In this document: positions 1-9,536 of the stretch, piece by piece
Position numbering within the stretch: the stretch's first letter is position 1
How the letters are laid out: the number at the start of each line of letters is the position of its first letter
Source: an uncultured Eubacteriales bacterium
GTDB taxonomy: Bacteria > Bacillota > Clostridia > Monoglobales > UMGS1388
DNA: 46,089 bases
Assembly: GCA_900551345.1 (NCBI GenBank)
Contig: URVP01000002.1
Location: forward strand, 1-46,089
Direction of reading: 5' to 3'
Notes under the pieces: model-generated
Seen by the model: only the letters and a program-made list of their open reading frames with translations
Told to the model about the DNA's origin: nothing
The model's database searches: none
Position numbers and translations under genes: made by a program

Positions 1-2
1 TA

Positions 3-2303
3 ATCCCCTTTGGTGCGGGAAATCGCACAACTGACGGAATCATTACCCAGGTGTGCGATAAGAGTGAATTCCCGCAGTTAAAAACAGTAAAACAGCTTTT
101 GGATAAGGACCCATTGTGTACAAATGAACTATTAAATCTTGCACTGTGGCTTAAGGATAATTATTTTTGCAGCTATTACAGTGCATTACGCTGTGTTATG
201 CCTCCGGGAGTTGCATACCGTATTAAGAGAACCGTTAATATAATTGATCCTGATGCACAGCTAAAAGGGGTTAAAGCTAAGATTTTTAAAAGACTTCTGT
301 CCGGCGATTCGGATTGGAATAATTATTCCGCCTCGGAGCATACCCATATTACGGCGATGTGCTCCATGGGTATATTGGAAATAACCCAAAAAGGCAAAGA
401 ATCGGTAAAAAATAAGACTGCAAAAACAGTTCAGCTTAATGTGGACAGAAGTGAGGTTGATGAGATTATAGCTCATATTGCCCGTAAAGCACCCGTGCAG
501 GCACACATTTTAGAGGTTCTTTCTCAAGCGGATAATATGCCGTTGTCAGACCTTTCCCATTATATGGGAGGAGCAAATGCTGCGGTTCGTGCTATGAAAA
601 AAAAGGGGCTGGTTACGGTTTATGACCAGCGTCAGATGCGAAGTGCTTTTAACATCGATGATTATGTGCATACCGAGCCTAATAAACCTACAAGAGAGCA
701 GGCTGCGGCACTAAAAGTTTTAAAAAGTGCTTTCGACAAAGGACAAACGGAACCTTTTTTGCTTCACGGAGTTACCGGAAGCGGAAAGACTGAGGTTTTT
801 CTTCAGCTTATAGACCATGTTATCAAGCAAGGCCGACAAGCAATTGTTCTTGTCCCGGAAATTTCTCTTACTCCTCAAATGGTGGAGCGTTTTGTGGGCA
901 GATTCGGACAGCGTGTCTCTGTTCTCCACAGTTCTTTGTCAGCAGGAGAGAGATTCGACGAATGGCAGAAAATTTTAACCGGAGAGGTATCCCTTGTAAT
1001 AGGCGCAAGGTCGGCCGTGTTTGCACCTTTTGAAAACCTTGGGGTAATTATTATGGACGAGGAACAGGAAAATACTTATAAATCCGAATCCAACCCTTTG
1101 TATCATGCCCGTGAGGTTGCAGTGGAAAGATGCAGAGCACATGGAGCACTTCTTCTTATGGCATCAGCAACTCCTTCCGTTGAAAGCCGCTATAAAGCGG
1201 AACAGGGAGAATACAAGCTGATAAAAATGACTAAAAGATATAACGAAATCTCCATGCCAAAGGTGGAGATAGTAGATATGTGCGGAGAACTGAAAAACGG
1301 AAACAGAACCGTTTTCAGTAAAAGACTTATTGAACTTATAGACGAAACAATAAAACGCAAGGAAAAGATAATTCTGTTTTTGAATAGGCGGGGATATAAT
1401 ACATTTGTTTCCTGCCGGAGCTGCGGAGATGCAATTAAGTGCAAGCATTGTGACATAACAATGACATATCATAAGCGTGCAGGCAAACTTATTTGTCATT
1501 ACTGCGGCGATGAAATTCCCGTGCCGAGAGTATGTCCGTCATGCGGAAGTCCTTACATACGATATTTTGGTGACGGCACACAAAAACTGGAAGATGAACT
1601 TACACGGCTTTTTGAGGGAATAAAATTTTTGCGTATGGATATGGACACAACCACGAATAAAAATTCCCACGAAGCAATACTTCGACGCTTTCGTGATGAA
1701 GATATAGATGTTTTAATCGGCACACAAATGGTTACAAAGGGACTTGACTTTCCCGAAGTGACTCTTGTGGGGGTAATGGCTGCTGATTTGTCACTAAATA
1801 TGGGTGATTACCGTGCTTATGAAAGAACCTTTTCATTGCTGACGCAGGTATGCGGCAGAGCAGGCAGGGGTGATATTGAAGGCAGAGCGGTAATTCAGAC
1901 CTACCAGCCTGATAATTTTGTAATTCAGCTTGCCCGTGAGCACGATTACAACGGTTTTTATGAAGGGGAAATTGAGATAAGAAAAAGATTGTCTTATCCG
2001 CCCTTTTGTGATTTGATAATGGTTCTGATAACGGGTGAAAACAGGGAAAAGGCGGCACTTGCCATAGAGGAGGCGGCTCGTATCATTAAAGAGGAATTTC
2101 CTTTTAATGAGAAAGGCGGAAAAATCTCTGAACCTTCACCGGCACCCCTTTCTCGTATAAAAGATAAATACCGTTTCAGATTTCTTATAAAAACAAGCAA
2201 CCGAGAAGCTCTTTTTCCGATTCTGCACAAGGTGGAAAGCATTATGAAAAAGCGGAGCGGAATAAGTATTATAATTGATATAAATCCAAATAGTATATTG
2301 TAG
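3..2303 (+). CDS. priA: Primosomal protein N' (replication restart helicase PriA), 5' partial
   Basis: PriA is a 3'-to-5' DNA helicase that reloads the replisome at stalled forks. The frame is already open at base 3 and reads IPFGAGNR before the first Met at base 51. This matches the N-terminal DNA-binding domain of PriA, so the real start lies upstream of the window and several dozen residues are missing. Visible motifs are the Walker A GSGKT (nt 778-792), a motif II reading DEEQ (nt about 1057) where DEEH is usual, eight zinc-binding cysteines between the helicase lobes (nt 1410-1540), GTQMVTKG (motif V) and QVCGRAGRG (motif VI). The C-terminus is complete. It heads the operon and def follows after 17 nt. 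Assignment is very secure; only the start is missing. Confidence 0.97.
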   Translation: MPFGAGNRTTDGIITQVCDKSEFPQLKTVKQLLDKDPLCTNELLNLALWLKDNYFCSYYSALRCVMPPGVAYRIKRTVNIIDPDAQLKGVKAKIFKRLLSGDSDWNNYSASEHTHITAMCSMGILEITQKGKESVKNKTAKTVQLNVDRSEVDEIIAHIARKAPVQAHILEVLSQADNMPLSDLSHYMGGANAAVRAMKKKGLVTVYDQRQMRSAFNIDDYVHTEPNKPTREQAAALKVLKSAFDKGQTEPFLLHGVTGSGKTEVFLQLIDHVIKQGRQAIVLVPEISLTPQMVERFVGRFGQRVSVLHSSLSAGERFDEWQKILTGEVSLVIGARSAVFAPFENLGVIIMDEEQENTYKSESNPLYHAREVAVERCRAHGALLLMASATPSVESRYKAEQGEYKLIKMTKRYNEISMPKVEIVDMCGELKNGNRTVFSKRLIELIDETIKRKEKIILFLNRRGYNTFVSCRSCGDAIKCKHCDITMTYHKRAGKLICHYCGDEIPVPRVCPSCGSPYIRYFGDGTQKLEDELTRLFEGIKFLRMDMDTTTNKNSHEAILRRFRDEDIDVLIGTQMVTKGLDFPEVTLVGVMAADLSLNMGDYRAYERTFSLLTQVCGRAGRGDIEGRAVIQTYQPDNFVIQLAREHDYNGFYEGEIEIRKRLSYPPFCDLIMVLITGENREKAALAIEEAARIIKEEFPFNEKGGKISEPSPAPLSRIKDKYRFRFLIKTSNREALFPILHKVESIMKKRSGISIIIDINPNSIL

Positions 2304-2320
2304 TAAAGGAAATGATTTTT

Positions 2321-2776
2321 ATGGCAATAAGAAATATTGTAAAATATGGCGAGGAAGTGCTTAAAAAGAAAGCTCGTCCTGTAGAAAAAGTAGATGACAG
2401 AATACGCATGATTATTGATGATATGCTTGATACCATGCGTGATGCGGACGGTGTTGGACTTGCCGCACCGCAGGTAGGTATACTTAAGCGTATTGTGGTT
2501 ATTGAGGTGGATGACAAGGTTTATGAGCTTGTTAATCCGGTTATAGTCGAAAGGTCCAAAGAAACTGAGGTTAATAATGAGGCGTGCCTCAGCTGCCCCG
2601 GTGTAACTGCTGCGGTGGAGCGTCCTGTAAAGGTTACTGTTGAAGCACTCGACCGGAATGGCAATCCTTGCCGGTATAGCGGAGAAGGTCTTTTGTGCAT
2701 GGCATTTTGTCATGAAATTGACCATCTTGACGGGCTTACGATTGTTGACACAGCAAAGGAATTTATAGACGATTAA
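2321..2776 (+). CDS. def: Peptide deformylase
   Basis: This metalloenzyme removes the N-formyl group from nascent proteins. The 151-residue protein has the three family motifs: GVGLAAPQ (residues 44-51), EACLS (87-91) and HEIDH (131-135). C89, H131 and H135 are the metal ligands and E132 the catalytic acid. The second motif has Ala where EGCLS is usual. I chose ATG 2321 over the in-frame ATG at 2312 because the ribosome binding site AAAGGA (2305-2310) is 10 nt from 2321 but only 1 nt from 2312. It sits between priA and fmt, the classic order in Firmicutes, and works with fmt in the formyl-methionine cycle. Confidence 0.96.
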   Translation: MAIRNIVKYGEEVLKKKARPVEKVDDRIRMIIDDMLDTMRDADGVGLAAPQVGILKRIVVIEVDDKVYELVNPVIVERSKETEVNNEACLSCPGVTAAVERPVKVTVEALDRNGNPCRYSGEGLLCMAFCHEIDHLDGLTIVDTAKEFIDD

Positions 2777-2819
2777 TTTCCATAAGTATGGCAAATCGTT
2801 TAAAAGGACTGATCATATT

Positions 2820-3737
2820 ATGAAGATTATGTTTATGGGAACGCCTGATTTTGCAGTTCCCAGCCTTGAAAAACTTATATTAAATCATGATGTAACGGCA
2901 GTAGTGACTCAGCCGGACAGACCTAAGGGCAGGGGACACAAGCTTATGCCGCCTCCGGTAAAGGTCATTGCTCAGCAGCATGAGATACCGGTATATCAGC
3001 CTGATACATTTAAGGATAAAGCTTTTTTACCCATCCTTGAAGAGCATAAACCTGATGTAATAGTTGTGGTTGCTTACGGAAGAATTCTTCCCTCATATGT
3101 TCTTGATTTTCCCAAATACGGATGTGTAAATGTTCACGGTTCTCTGTTGCCTAAATACAGAGGTGCAGCTCCTGTACAGTGGGCGGTAATAAACGGCGAA
3201 GAAAAAAGCGGTGTTTGTACCATGCGTATGGAAAAAGGACTTGACACCGGAGCGGTATATGAGGTTTATGAAACTCAGATTGAAAAATATGAAACAGCAG
3301 GACATCTTTTTGACCGTCTTGCACAGGCGGGAGCAGAATTGCTTCTGTCAACGCTTTCAAAGTTGGATAGTATAGAGCCAACCGAGCAAGATGATAAATT
3401 ATCTTGTTATGCACCTATGATTACTAAGGAAATGGCAAGAATCGATTGGACTAAAACCTCCCATCAAGTAGTGAATCTTATTCACGGCATGAATCCCTCT
3501 CCCGTAGCTCATACAGCTTATGAAGGAAATCCTCTTAAGGTTTATACGGCAGAGATAGGCTCCTCAAGCAGCTTAAATCCGGGGCAAATTGGAGCGGTTA
3601 TAAAGAAAAAAGGCCTTGAGATTGGCTGCGGCGGTGGAAGTGTTATTATTAAAGAAGTACAGCCGGCAGGCAAAAAGCGAATGAATATAGAAGATTACCT
3701 CAGAGGTCACGAGATGAAAGGATATTTTGATGAATAA
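2820..3737 (+). CDS. fmt: Methionyl-tRNA formyltransferase
   Basis: It transfers a formyl group from 10-formyl-tetrahydrofolate to initiator Met-tRNA. The protein has 305 residues, close to the usual 310. The N-terminal hydrolase-like domain carries the catalytic set N104, H106 (in NVHGSLLP) and D142 (in GLDTG), with the RGAAP loop next to it. A C-terminal OB-fold region follows. The ATG at 2820 is preceded by AAAAGGA at 2802-2808. The 3' end overlaps the start of rsmB by 8 nt, suggesting translational coupling. Confidence 0.97.
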   Translation: MKIMFMGTPDFAVPSLEKLILNHDVTAVVTQPDRPKGRGHKLMPPPVKVIAQQHEIPVYQPDTFKDKAFLPILEEHKPDVIVVVAYGRILPSYVLDFPKYGCVNVHGSLLPKYRGAAPVQWAVINGEEKSGVCTMRMEKGLDTGAVYEVYETQIEKYETAGHLFDRLAQAGAELLLSTLSKLDSIEPTEQDDKLSCYAPMITKEMARIDWTKTSHQVVNLIHGMNPSPVAHTAYEGNPLKVYTAEIGSSSSLNPGQIGAVIKKKGLEIGCGGGSVIIKEVQPAGKKRMNIEDYLRGHEMKGYFDE

Positions 3738-4983
3738 CAGCTCAAACGCCCGTGAGGCGGCTTTGAAAATTCTTCATAAAATGCAGGAAGGCGCATATAT
3801 TAACACTGCTGTTAAAGAAGGTTTGCCCCGTAATATGAAAAAAGAGGACAAATCCCTTGCATCTCTGCTTGTTTACGGGGTTACATCAAATAAAACTCGT
3901 CTTGATTACGATATATCCAAATTCAGTAAAATTCCGATTAGAAAGATAAGTCATTGGATAATGGATATTTTGAGAATGGGCTTCTATCAGCTGTTTTTTC
4001 TCGATAAAATTCCTGCTTGTGCAGCGGTTAACGAAAGTGTAAAGCTTGCAAAAAGGTATGGCCATTCAGCTTCGGCAGGATTTGTGAACGGAGTTCTGCG
4101 CCGTGCGGCAAAGGAAGGAGAACCAAAGCTTCCCGACGATTTATCTGTTATATACTCTCATCCTGGTTGGATTGTGGATATGTGGACAAAGGATTATGGA
4201 GTAGAAACTGCTAAAAAAATACTTAAGGTTAATAATATACCGCCTGTATGCTATGTGCGGGCGAATACGCTTAAAATATCATCTGAAGAACTTTCCCGGC
4301 GTGTGGGCGGGCGCAGTATTGACGACCTGTTTGTCCGGGTAGAAAGTCTTGCCGGTGTGGAATACAGCGAAGAGTACAGACAGGGCCTTTTAACTCTTCA
4401 AGGTCTTTCTTCGGCTCAGGCTGTAAAGGCGCTTGCACCTCAAAAAGGACAGCTTGTTCTGGATTTATGTGCCGCCCCGGGCGGTAAATCAACCCTTGCT
4501 GCTCAGCTTATGGAAAATGAAGGAGAGATCATTGCTTGTGATATATATGAGCATAGGCTTGACTTAATAGAAAAGAATGCACGCCGTATGGGTATAAATA
4601 TTATAAAAACCCGGCTGCACAATGCACTGGAACCAATGCCTGAATATGTAAAAAAAGCGGATCGTGTTCTGGCTGATGTGCCATGCAGCGGATTGGGAGT
4701 AATAAGGAAAAAGCCGGACATACGCTGGGATAAAAAACCGGAGGATATAGATGCGCTTTGCCAAGTGCAGAATGGTATATTACATACTGCCGCCCAGTAT
4801 GTAAAACCCGGAGGAATATTAGTGTATTCCACATGTACAATTTGCGAAAAGGAAAACAGCATTATGGTTAAAACCTTTCTCGACAATCACAAAAGTTTTG
4901 ACCTTATATCACAAAGACAGTATTTCCCCTTTGAAGAGGGCTGTGATGGCTTTTATATAGGAGTACTATTATGCAGGGAATAA
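3730..4983 (+). CDS. rsmB: 16S rRNA (cytosine-967-C5)-methyltransferase
   Basis: The protein (417 residues) has an N-terminal NusB-like RNA-binding domain (about residues 1-140) followed by a class I SAM methyltransferase domain of the m5C family. The SAM motif DLCAAPGGKS is at nt 4462-4491. The two cysteines typical of RNA m5C methyltransferases are visible in DVPCSG (nt 4675-4692) and YSTCT (nt about 4824-4838). The start is ATG 3730; a TTG codon directly before it at 3727 is also in frame, but AAAGGA at 3716-3721 is well placed for the ATG. The end overlaps rlmN by 13 nt. Confidence 0.95.
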   Translation: MNNSSNAREAALKILHKMQEGAYINTAVKEGLPRNMKKEDKSLASLLVYGVTSNKTRLDYDISKFSKIPIRKISHWIMDILRMGFYQLFFLDKIPACAAVNESVKLAKRYGHSASAGFVNGVLRRAAKEGEPKLPDDLSVIYSHPGWIVDMWTKDYGVETAKKILKVNNIPPVCYVRANTLKISSEELSRRVGGRSIDDLFVRVESLAGVEYSEEYRQGLLTLQGLSSAQAVKALAPQKGQLVLDLCAAPGGKSTLAAQLMENEGEIIACDIYEHRLDLIEKNARRMGINIIKTRLHNALEPMPEYVKKADRVLADVPCSGLGVIRKKPDIRWDKKPEDIDALCQVQNGILHTAAQYVKPGGILVYSTCTICEKENSIMVKTFLDNHKSFDLISQRQYFPFEEGCDGFYIGVLLCRE

Positions 4984-6005
4984 ATGATTTAACCGTAAAT
5001 CAGCTTAAAGATGCTCTTAGCGAAATTCCCGAAGCAAAAGGATTTCGCACCAAACAGATAATTGAATGGGTATTTAAGGGTGTGTCAAGCTTTGATGAAA
5101 TGACAAATATATCAAAACCTTTAAGAGAACTGCTTTCAAAGAATTTTTGCTTTCACTGGGCTGAAATTGAAGAAAGTTTTCCCTCAAAACTTGACGGGAC
5201 AATAAAGTACTTGCTCCGCCTTTCTGACGGCAACTGTGTTGAAGCGGTGCTTATGAGGTATAAGCATGGTAATACAATCTGTCTTTCCACTCAGGTGGGA
5301 TGCCGAATGGGATGCAAATTTTGTGCTTCAACCATAGGCGGTCGACTGCGCAATCTTACGGCAGGTGAAATTACTTCGCAAATTTATGCAGTTCAAAAGG
5401 ATATAGGACAGCGAATATCGAATATAGTTCTTATGGGAATCGGAGAACCGCTGGATAATTATGATAATGTTATTGCTTTTTTGAGAAATGTTAACGAGCC
5501 CATAGGTCTTAATATAGGCTACAGACACATTTCCCTATCTACTTGCGGTCTTGCTGAAGGGATCGACCGGCTTGCAGATGAACAGATGCCAATAACGCTT
5601 TCTGTATCACTTCACGCACCGGATAACGAAACAAGAAACAGGATTATGCCGGTAAACAAAAAATATCCGATTGAGCGTCTTATGCTTGCATGCAAGTCTT
5701 ATATAAAGAAAACCGGAAGGCGTATTTCCTTTGAATATATACTTATTGACGGTGTAAATGATACACCTTTGGCGGCACAAAAGCTTGCCTTGCTTTTAAA
5801 GGGTATGTTGTGCCATGTGAATTTAATTCCTGCAAATGAAGTTAAAGAGACCGGGATGAAAAGAACTCCTCCGCAAAGAGTAAGAACTTTTCAAAGAGAT
5901 CTTGAAACGCGGGGAATAACCGTGACGGTACGGCGTGAGCTGGGCAGTGACATAAATGCTTCCTGCGGACAGCTCAGAAAAAACCGAATGGAGCAAAAAG
6001 CATAA
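4971..6005 (+). CDS. rlmN: Dual-specificity RNA methyltransferase RlmN (23S rRNA A2503 / tRNA A37 C2-methylation)
   Basis: This radical SAM enzyme methylates C2 of A2503 in 23S rRNA and of A37 in certain tRNAs. The 344-residue length is normal. The 4Fe-4S cluster motif CxxxCxxC is seen as CRMGCKFC (nt 5300-5323). A conserved cysteine near the C-terminus in ASCGQL is the expected partner that forms the methyl-protein intermediate. GIGEPLDN matches the SAM-binding GGEP-type motif. The ATG at 4971 lies inside the end of rsmB and is preceded by AGGAG at 4960-4964. Confidence 0.97.
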   Translation: MQGINDLTVNQLKDALSEIPEAKGFRTKQIIEWVFKGVSSFDEMTNISKPLRELLSKNFCFHWAEIEESFPSKLDGTIKYLLRLSDGNCVEAVLMRYKHGNTICLSTQVGCRMGCKFCASTIGGRLRNLTAGEITSQIYAVQKDIGQRISNIVLMGIGEPLDNYDNVIAFLRNVNEPIGLNIGYRHISLSTCGLAEGIDRLADEQMPITLSVSLHAPDNETRNRIMPVNKKYPIERLMLACKSYIKKTGRRISFEYILIDGVNDTPLAAQKLALLLKGMLCHVNLIPANEVKETGMKRTPPQRVRTFQRDLETRGITVTVRRELGSDINASCGQLRKNRMEQKA

Positions 6006-6034
6006 AGACATTTTCAGAAAAGTGGTGGTAGATT

Positions 6035-6739
6035 ATGCTTATTTCAGCCGGAACTGATGTAGGTGTTGTGCGAAGCATCAATCAGGATAGCTATCTGGTA
6101 GATAAAAATAATAAATATTGTATAGTTGCTGACGGAATGGGCGGTCATAACGCCGGAGAGATAGCCAGCACCATGGCGGCACGGGAAGCGGGGAAATTCC
6201 TCGATGATAACACGCCGCAAACCCTTCATGCTACTGTAGATGCGGTTTATGATGCGATTCGATGTGCAAACAACCGGGTGTTTAAAGCCGCACGGCTCAA
6301 CTTTGATTATTCCGGAATGGGGACCACAATGGTTATGACTTATTTTTATGACCAGCGGATTATTATTGCCAATGTGGGAGACAGCCGTGCATATCTTGTG
6401 CGTGATGGGTCTATCAGGCAGATTACCAAGGACCATTCAATGGTAGAACGGTTGGTAGACGAAGGTACAATCACACGAGAGCAGGCTAAAAATCATCCTC
6501 AGAAAAATATGATTACAAGAGCTATAGGAACAGACCGTGAGGTGCAGGCGGATATATATATGCTGAGTGCCCGGAAAAATGATATAATTCTTCTCTGTTC
6601 GGATGGACTCAGCAATGAGGTTGGAGAGGATGACCTTTGCAAATTGCTTCTTAGCGGCGCCGATGCAGACGCTCTTATAAAAGAGGCAAAAGAAAACGGT
6701 GGGCATGATAACATAACAGCGGTAATTATCAGAATGTGA
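6035..6739 (+). CDS. prpC: PP2C-family serine/threonine protein phosphatase (Stp/PrpC)
   Basis: This cytoplasmic metal-dependent phosphatase reverses phosphorylation by the kinase encoded next to it. In 234 residues it carries the PP2C metal-binding motifs in order: an early acidic residue (DVGVVRSINQD), DGMGGHNAGE, NVGDSRAYL, CSDGLSN and GGHDNITAV. The ribosome binding site (GTGGTGG, 6022-6028) is less canonical than elsewhere in the operon. The stop codon lies 10 nt before the kinase start, and the phosphatase-kinase pairing is the standard arrangement. Confidence 0.95.
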   Translation: MLISAGTDVGVVRSINQDSYLVDKNNKYCIVADGMGGHNAGEIASTMAAREAGKFLDDNTPQTLHATVDAVYDAIRCANNRVFKAARLNFDYSGMGTTMVMTYFYDQRIIIANVGDSRAYLVRDGSIRQITKDHSMVERLVDEGTITREQAKNHPQKNMITRAIGTDREVQADIYMLSARKNDIILLCSDGLSNEVGEDDLCKLLLSGADADALIKEAKENGGHDNITAVIIRM

Positions 6740-6749
6740 GGTGTTTTAT

Positions 6750-8651
6750 ATGATCGGAACAGTTTTAGGCAACAGATATGAGTTAGTCGAAAAAATCGGA
6801 AGCGGCGGAATGGCAGATGTATATAAGGCAAAGTGCCGGCTGCTTAACCGATTTGTAGCAATAAAAATTTTGAAGCAGGAGTTTATAAACGATGAAGAAT
6901 TTCTGGCTCGGTTCAAGACCGAGTCTCAGGCGGCGGCAAGTCTTTCTCATCCTAATATAGTTTCAATATATGATGTAGGGCGTGACGGAGACTATAACTA
7001 TATAGTTATGGAGTATGTGGAGGGAATTACTCTTAAGCAGTATATAGAAAAGAACGGAATTTTTTCCTGGAGGGAAACCATTGATATTTCTGTTCAGATT
7101 CTCGACGCACTTGAACACGCTCACAAAAACGGAATAGTACATCGTGATATAAAGCCTCACAATATTATGATTACTCCCAATAAAACTATAAAGGTCATGG
7201 ATTTTGGTATTGCTCGTGCTGCCACTGCATCCACATTAACACTAAGTGGAACGACTATAGGTTCTGTTCACTATTTTTCGCCGGAACAGGCAAAGGGGAG
7301 TTATACAGACGCTAAGTCGGATATATATTCGGTGGGCGTTGTTATGTATGAAATGCTTACCGGCAGAGTACCTTTTGACGGGGACAGTTCCATATCCATT
7401 GCAATTATGCAGATACAGAATAATCCCCCGTCACTTAAGGAATTTAATATAAGCGTTCCCCTTGCCCTTGAATCTGTTATTATGAAAGCCATGAATAAGG
7501 ACAGGGATATGCGGTATCAGACAGCTGCCGCTATGGCAAAAGACCTGATGCTGATTGAAAAGCTTCCTGAAATTGCTGTAAAAAAAGAAGATCCTTCAGA
7601 GTTTGAAAGTGAAACTCGTGTAATGCAAGCGGTCAGAGACCAAGATATAGACAGGTATCTTTCCACACATCGAAGCAGTGAGCCGGTAAGAAAAGAGCCG
7701 GCTGATACAACTAAAAATGCTTCGGGCAAAAACGGAAAAAATCCCGGCGTAATCGCAGCATATGTTGCGGCAGGGGTATTTGCACTGACTGTTATTGTAT
7801 TCCTTTTTGTGCTTCTGGGCGGAAGTCCTGAAAAGAAAGTTCCTAACCTTGTGGGTATGACATTTGAAGAGGCATGCGAGCAGTATGAAAGTGACGATAT
7901 TACCATTATTAAGGCCGGCGAAGAAGCCAGTGATGAATATGAGGAAGGTCTGATTATCTCTCAAGATCCGGAAAAAGGTGAAGGCTATAAGAATAAATGT
8001 ACCATCAGCGTTATTATAAGCAGCGGAAAAGGTGAGATGGTTCTTGATGATTATTCTGGATTATCCGTTGAAGAGGCTATAGAAAAGCTCACCGCTTTAG
8101 GTTTGGATTATGAACAGCTCAGCGTTGAAAATGACGATGTAGAACCCGGTAAGATTGTTAAAACCAGTCCGGCTGCCGGAGCGTCGGTAAATAAAAATCA
8201 AGTTATCATTTTGTATGTAAGTTCTACCGAAGATACCAAAATTGTTCCCAACTTACTTGGTAGAACTCTTGATGAGGCAAAGAAACTTATCAGTGATGCA
8301 GGCCTTAAAGTGGGTAATGTAACATATCTTGAAAGTTCAAAACCTGAAGGTACGGTTATTCAGCAAGTAGCATCAGCCGGAGAAACAGTGGACAAAAATG
8401 CCGCTATTGATTTGGTTATTGCTAAAAAAGAGGAGGAAGTAAGCAATACCATTACTAAAACCATAACCGTTACAGTACCTCAGGAAAATGAATCAACCCG
8501 TATCAAGGTTACAGCTAACGGGAAAACGGTTTTCGATGAGACGGTTAACAAGTCTGAAATAGCTAAAGATGTGATTGTGGAAGGAGAAGCTCCTTTGACA
8601 GTTGAAATATATCATGACGGCGTTCTTATAAGCACGCAGGAATATGAATAA
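6750..8651 (+). CDS. prkC: PASTA-domain Ser/Thr protein kinase (PrkC/Stk1 type)
   Basis: This membrane-anchored kinase senses peptidoglycan or lipid II and controls cell-wall growth, dormancy exit and translation in Gram-positives. The 633-residue protein has an N-terminal kinase domain (about 10-270) with the glycine loop GSGGMADVY, VAIK, catalytic HRDIKPHN, DFG and an SxxYxSPEQ-type activation segment. After a linker come one transmembrane segment (about 333-356) and three extracellular PASTA repeats (about 363-565, each starting near VPNLVG/VPNLLG-like residues). A short beta-rich tail ends the protein. I chose ATG 6750 because GTGAGGTG at 6735-6742 fits it; an in-frame GTG at 6741 overlaps that site. 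Confidence 0.96.
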   Translation: MIGTVLGNRYELVEKIGSGGMADVYKAKCRLLNRFVAIKILKQEFINDEEFLARFKTESQAAASLSHPNIVSIYDVGRDGDYNYIVMEYVEGITLKQYIEKNGIFSWRETIDISVQILDALEHAHKNGIVHRDIKPHNIMITPNKTIKVMDFGIARAATASTLTLSGTTIGSVHYFSPEQAKGSYTDAKSDIYSVGVVMYEMLTGRVPFDGDSSISIAIMQIQNNPPSLKEFNISVPLALESVIMKAMNKDRDMRYQTAAAMAKDLMLIEKLPEIAVKKEDPSEFESETRVMQAVRDQDIDRYLSTHRSSEPVRKEPADTTKNASGKNGKNPGVIAAYVAAGVFALTVIVFLFVLLGGSPEKKVPNLVGMTFEEACEQYESDDITIIKAGEEASDEYEEGLIISQDPEKGEGYKNKCTISVIISSGKGEMVLDDYSGLSVEEAIEKLTALGLDYEQLSVENDDVEPGKIVKTSPAAGASVNKNQVIILYVSSTEDTKIVPNLLGRTLDEAKKLISDAGLKVGNVTYLESSKPEGTVIQQVASAGETVDKNAAIDLVIAKKEEEVSNTITKTITVTVPQENESTRIKVTANGKTVFDETVNKSEIAKDVIVEGEAPLTVEIYHDGVLISTQEYE

Positions 8652-8660
8652 GAGGTATTT

Positions 8661-9536
8661 ATGACTACAGGAATAATAACAAAGGGAATAGGCGGATTTT
8701 ATTATGTCGCCTGTGATGACGGCGGTATGGTGGAATGCCGTGCAAGAGGGAAATTTCGTAAAATGAATATTAAGCCCTGTGTGGGAGATCGTGTAAACAT
8801 AACAGTTTATGGAGAACAGGGCGCTGTAGAGGAGATTTTTCCGCGTAAAAACTTCCTCATACGCCCCCCTGTTGCAAATATTGATCGTATTGCCGTAGTG
8901 ATTGCAGCCGCCCTTCCTTCTCCTGACTTTTTCGTCATGGACCGGCTTATTGCTTATGCAGAACATTCGGGGATAGATGTGGTTGTTTGTGTAAATAAAA
9001 CAGATCTTGCTGATCCGGCAGAAATAGTCAGCGTTTATGAGCGGGCGGGCTATAGGGTTCTCCCCGTTTGTGCAGCTGAAAACAAGGGATTGGATCCACT
9101 CAAAGAAATAATATCCTGCGGAGTTACCGCTTTTGCCGGAAATTCCGGTGTGGGTAAATCCAGCATTTTAAATGCCCTGGGTTTTTCGTTGGAAACAGGT
9201 TCTGTCAGTCGTAAACAGCATGGGCGTCATACTACCCGACATGTGGAACTTATGCCGTACGGCGAAGGGGGATTTGTTATTGATACTCCCGGTTTTAGTC
9301 TGCTTGATATGACAAGCCTTCGTGCTGAGGAAATCCCCGCTTGCTTTAGGGAATTTAAAAAACTTGATCCTTGCGAATTCGGTGATTGCATGCACATGGG
9401 GGCAAAAGGCTGTAAAGTAATTAAAGCCGTAAATGACGGTATAATTGCCCCGTCAAGATATGAAAGCTACAAAGCTATATATAACGAATTAAAAGATATT
9501 AAGGAGTGGCAGAGAACAAATGGCGCTAACGATTAA
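8661..9536 (+). CDS. rsgA: Small ribosomal subunit biogenesis GTPase RsgA
   Basis: RsgA is a late 30S assembly GTPase. The 291-residue protein shows the circularly permuted G-motif order of this family: NKTD (G4, nt about 8995) comes before GNSGVGKSS (G1, nt about 9139) and DTPG (G3, nt about 9283). An N-terminal OB-fold precedes them. The C-terminal zinc finger is visible in CEFGDCMHMGAKGC (nt 9373-9414). It starts 9 nt after prkC with GAGG upstream, and its end overlaps rpe by 17 nt. Confidence 0.96.
   Translation: MTTGIITKGIGGFYYVACDDGGMVECRARGKFRKMNIKPCVGDRVNITVYGEQGAVEEIFPRKNFLIRPPVANIDRIAVVIAAALPSPDFFVMDRLIAYAEHSGIDVVVCVNKTDLADPAEIVSVYERAGYRVLPVCAAENKGLDPLKEIISCGVTAFAGNSGVGKSSILNALGFSLETGSVSRKQHGRHTTRHVELMPYGEGGFVIDTPGFSLLDMTSLRAEEIPACFREFKKLDPCEFGDCMHMGAKGCKVIKAVNDGIIAPSRYESYKAIYNELKDIKEWQRTNGAND

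Noticed and set aside
1994..2794. Open frame of 266 codons on the minus strand
   Set aside because: It runs antisense across the end of priA and all of def, both of which have conserved motifs; no ribosome binding site or family resemblance was seen.
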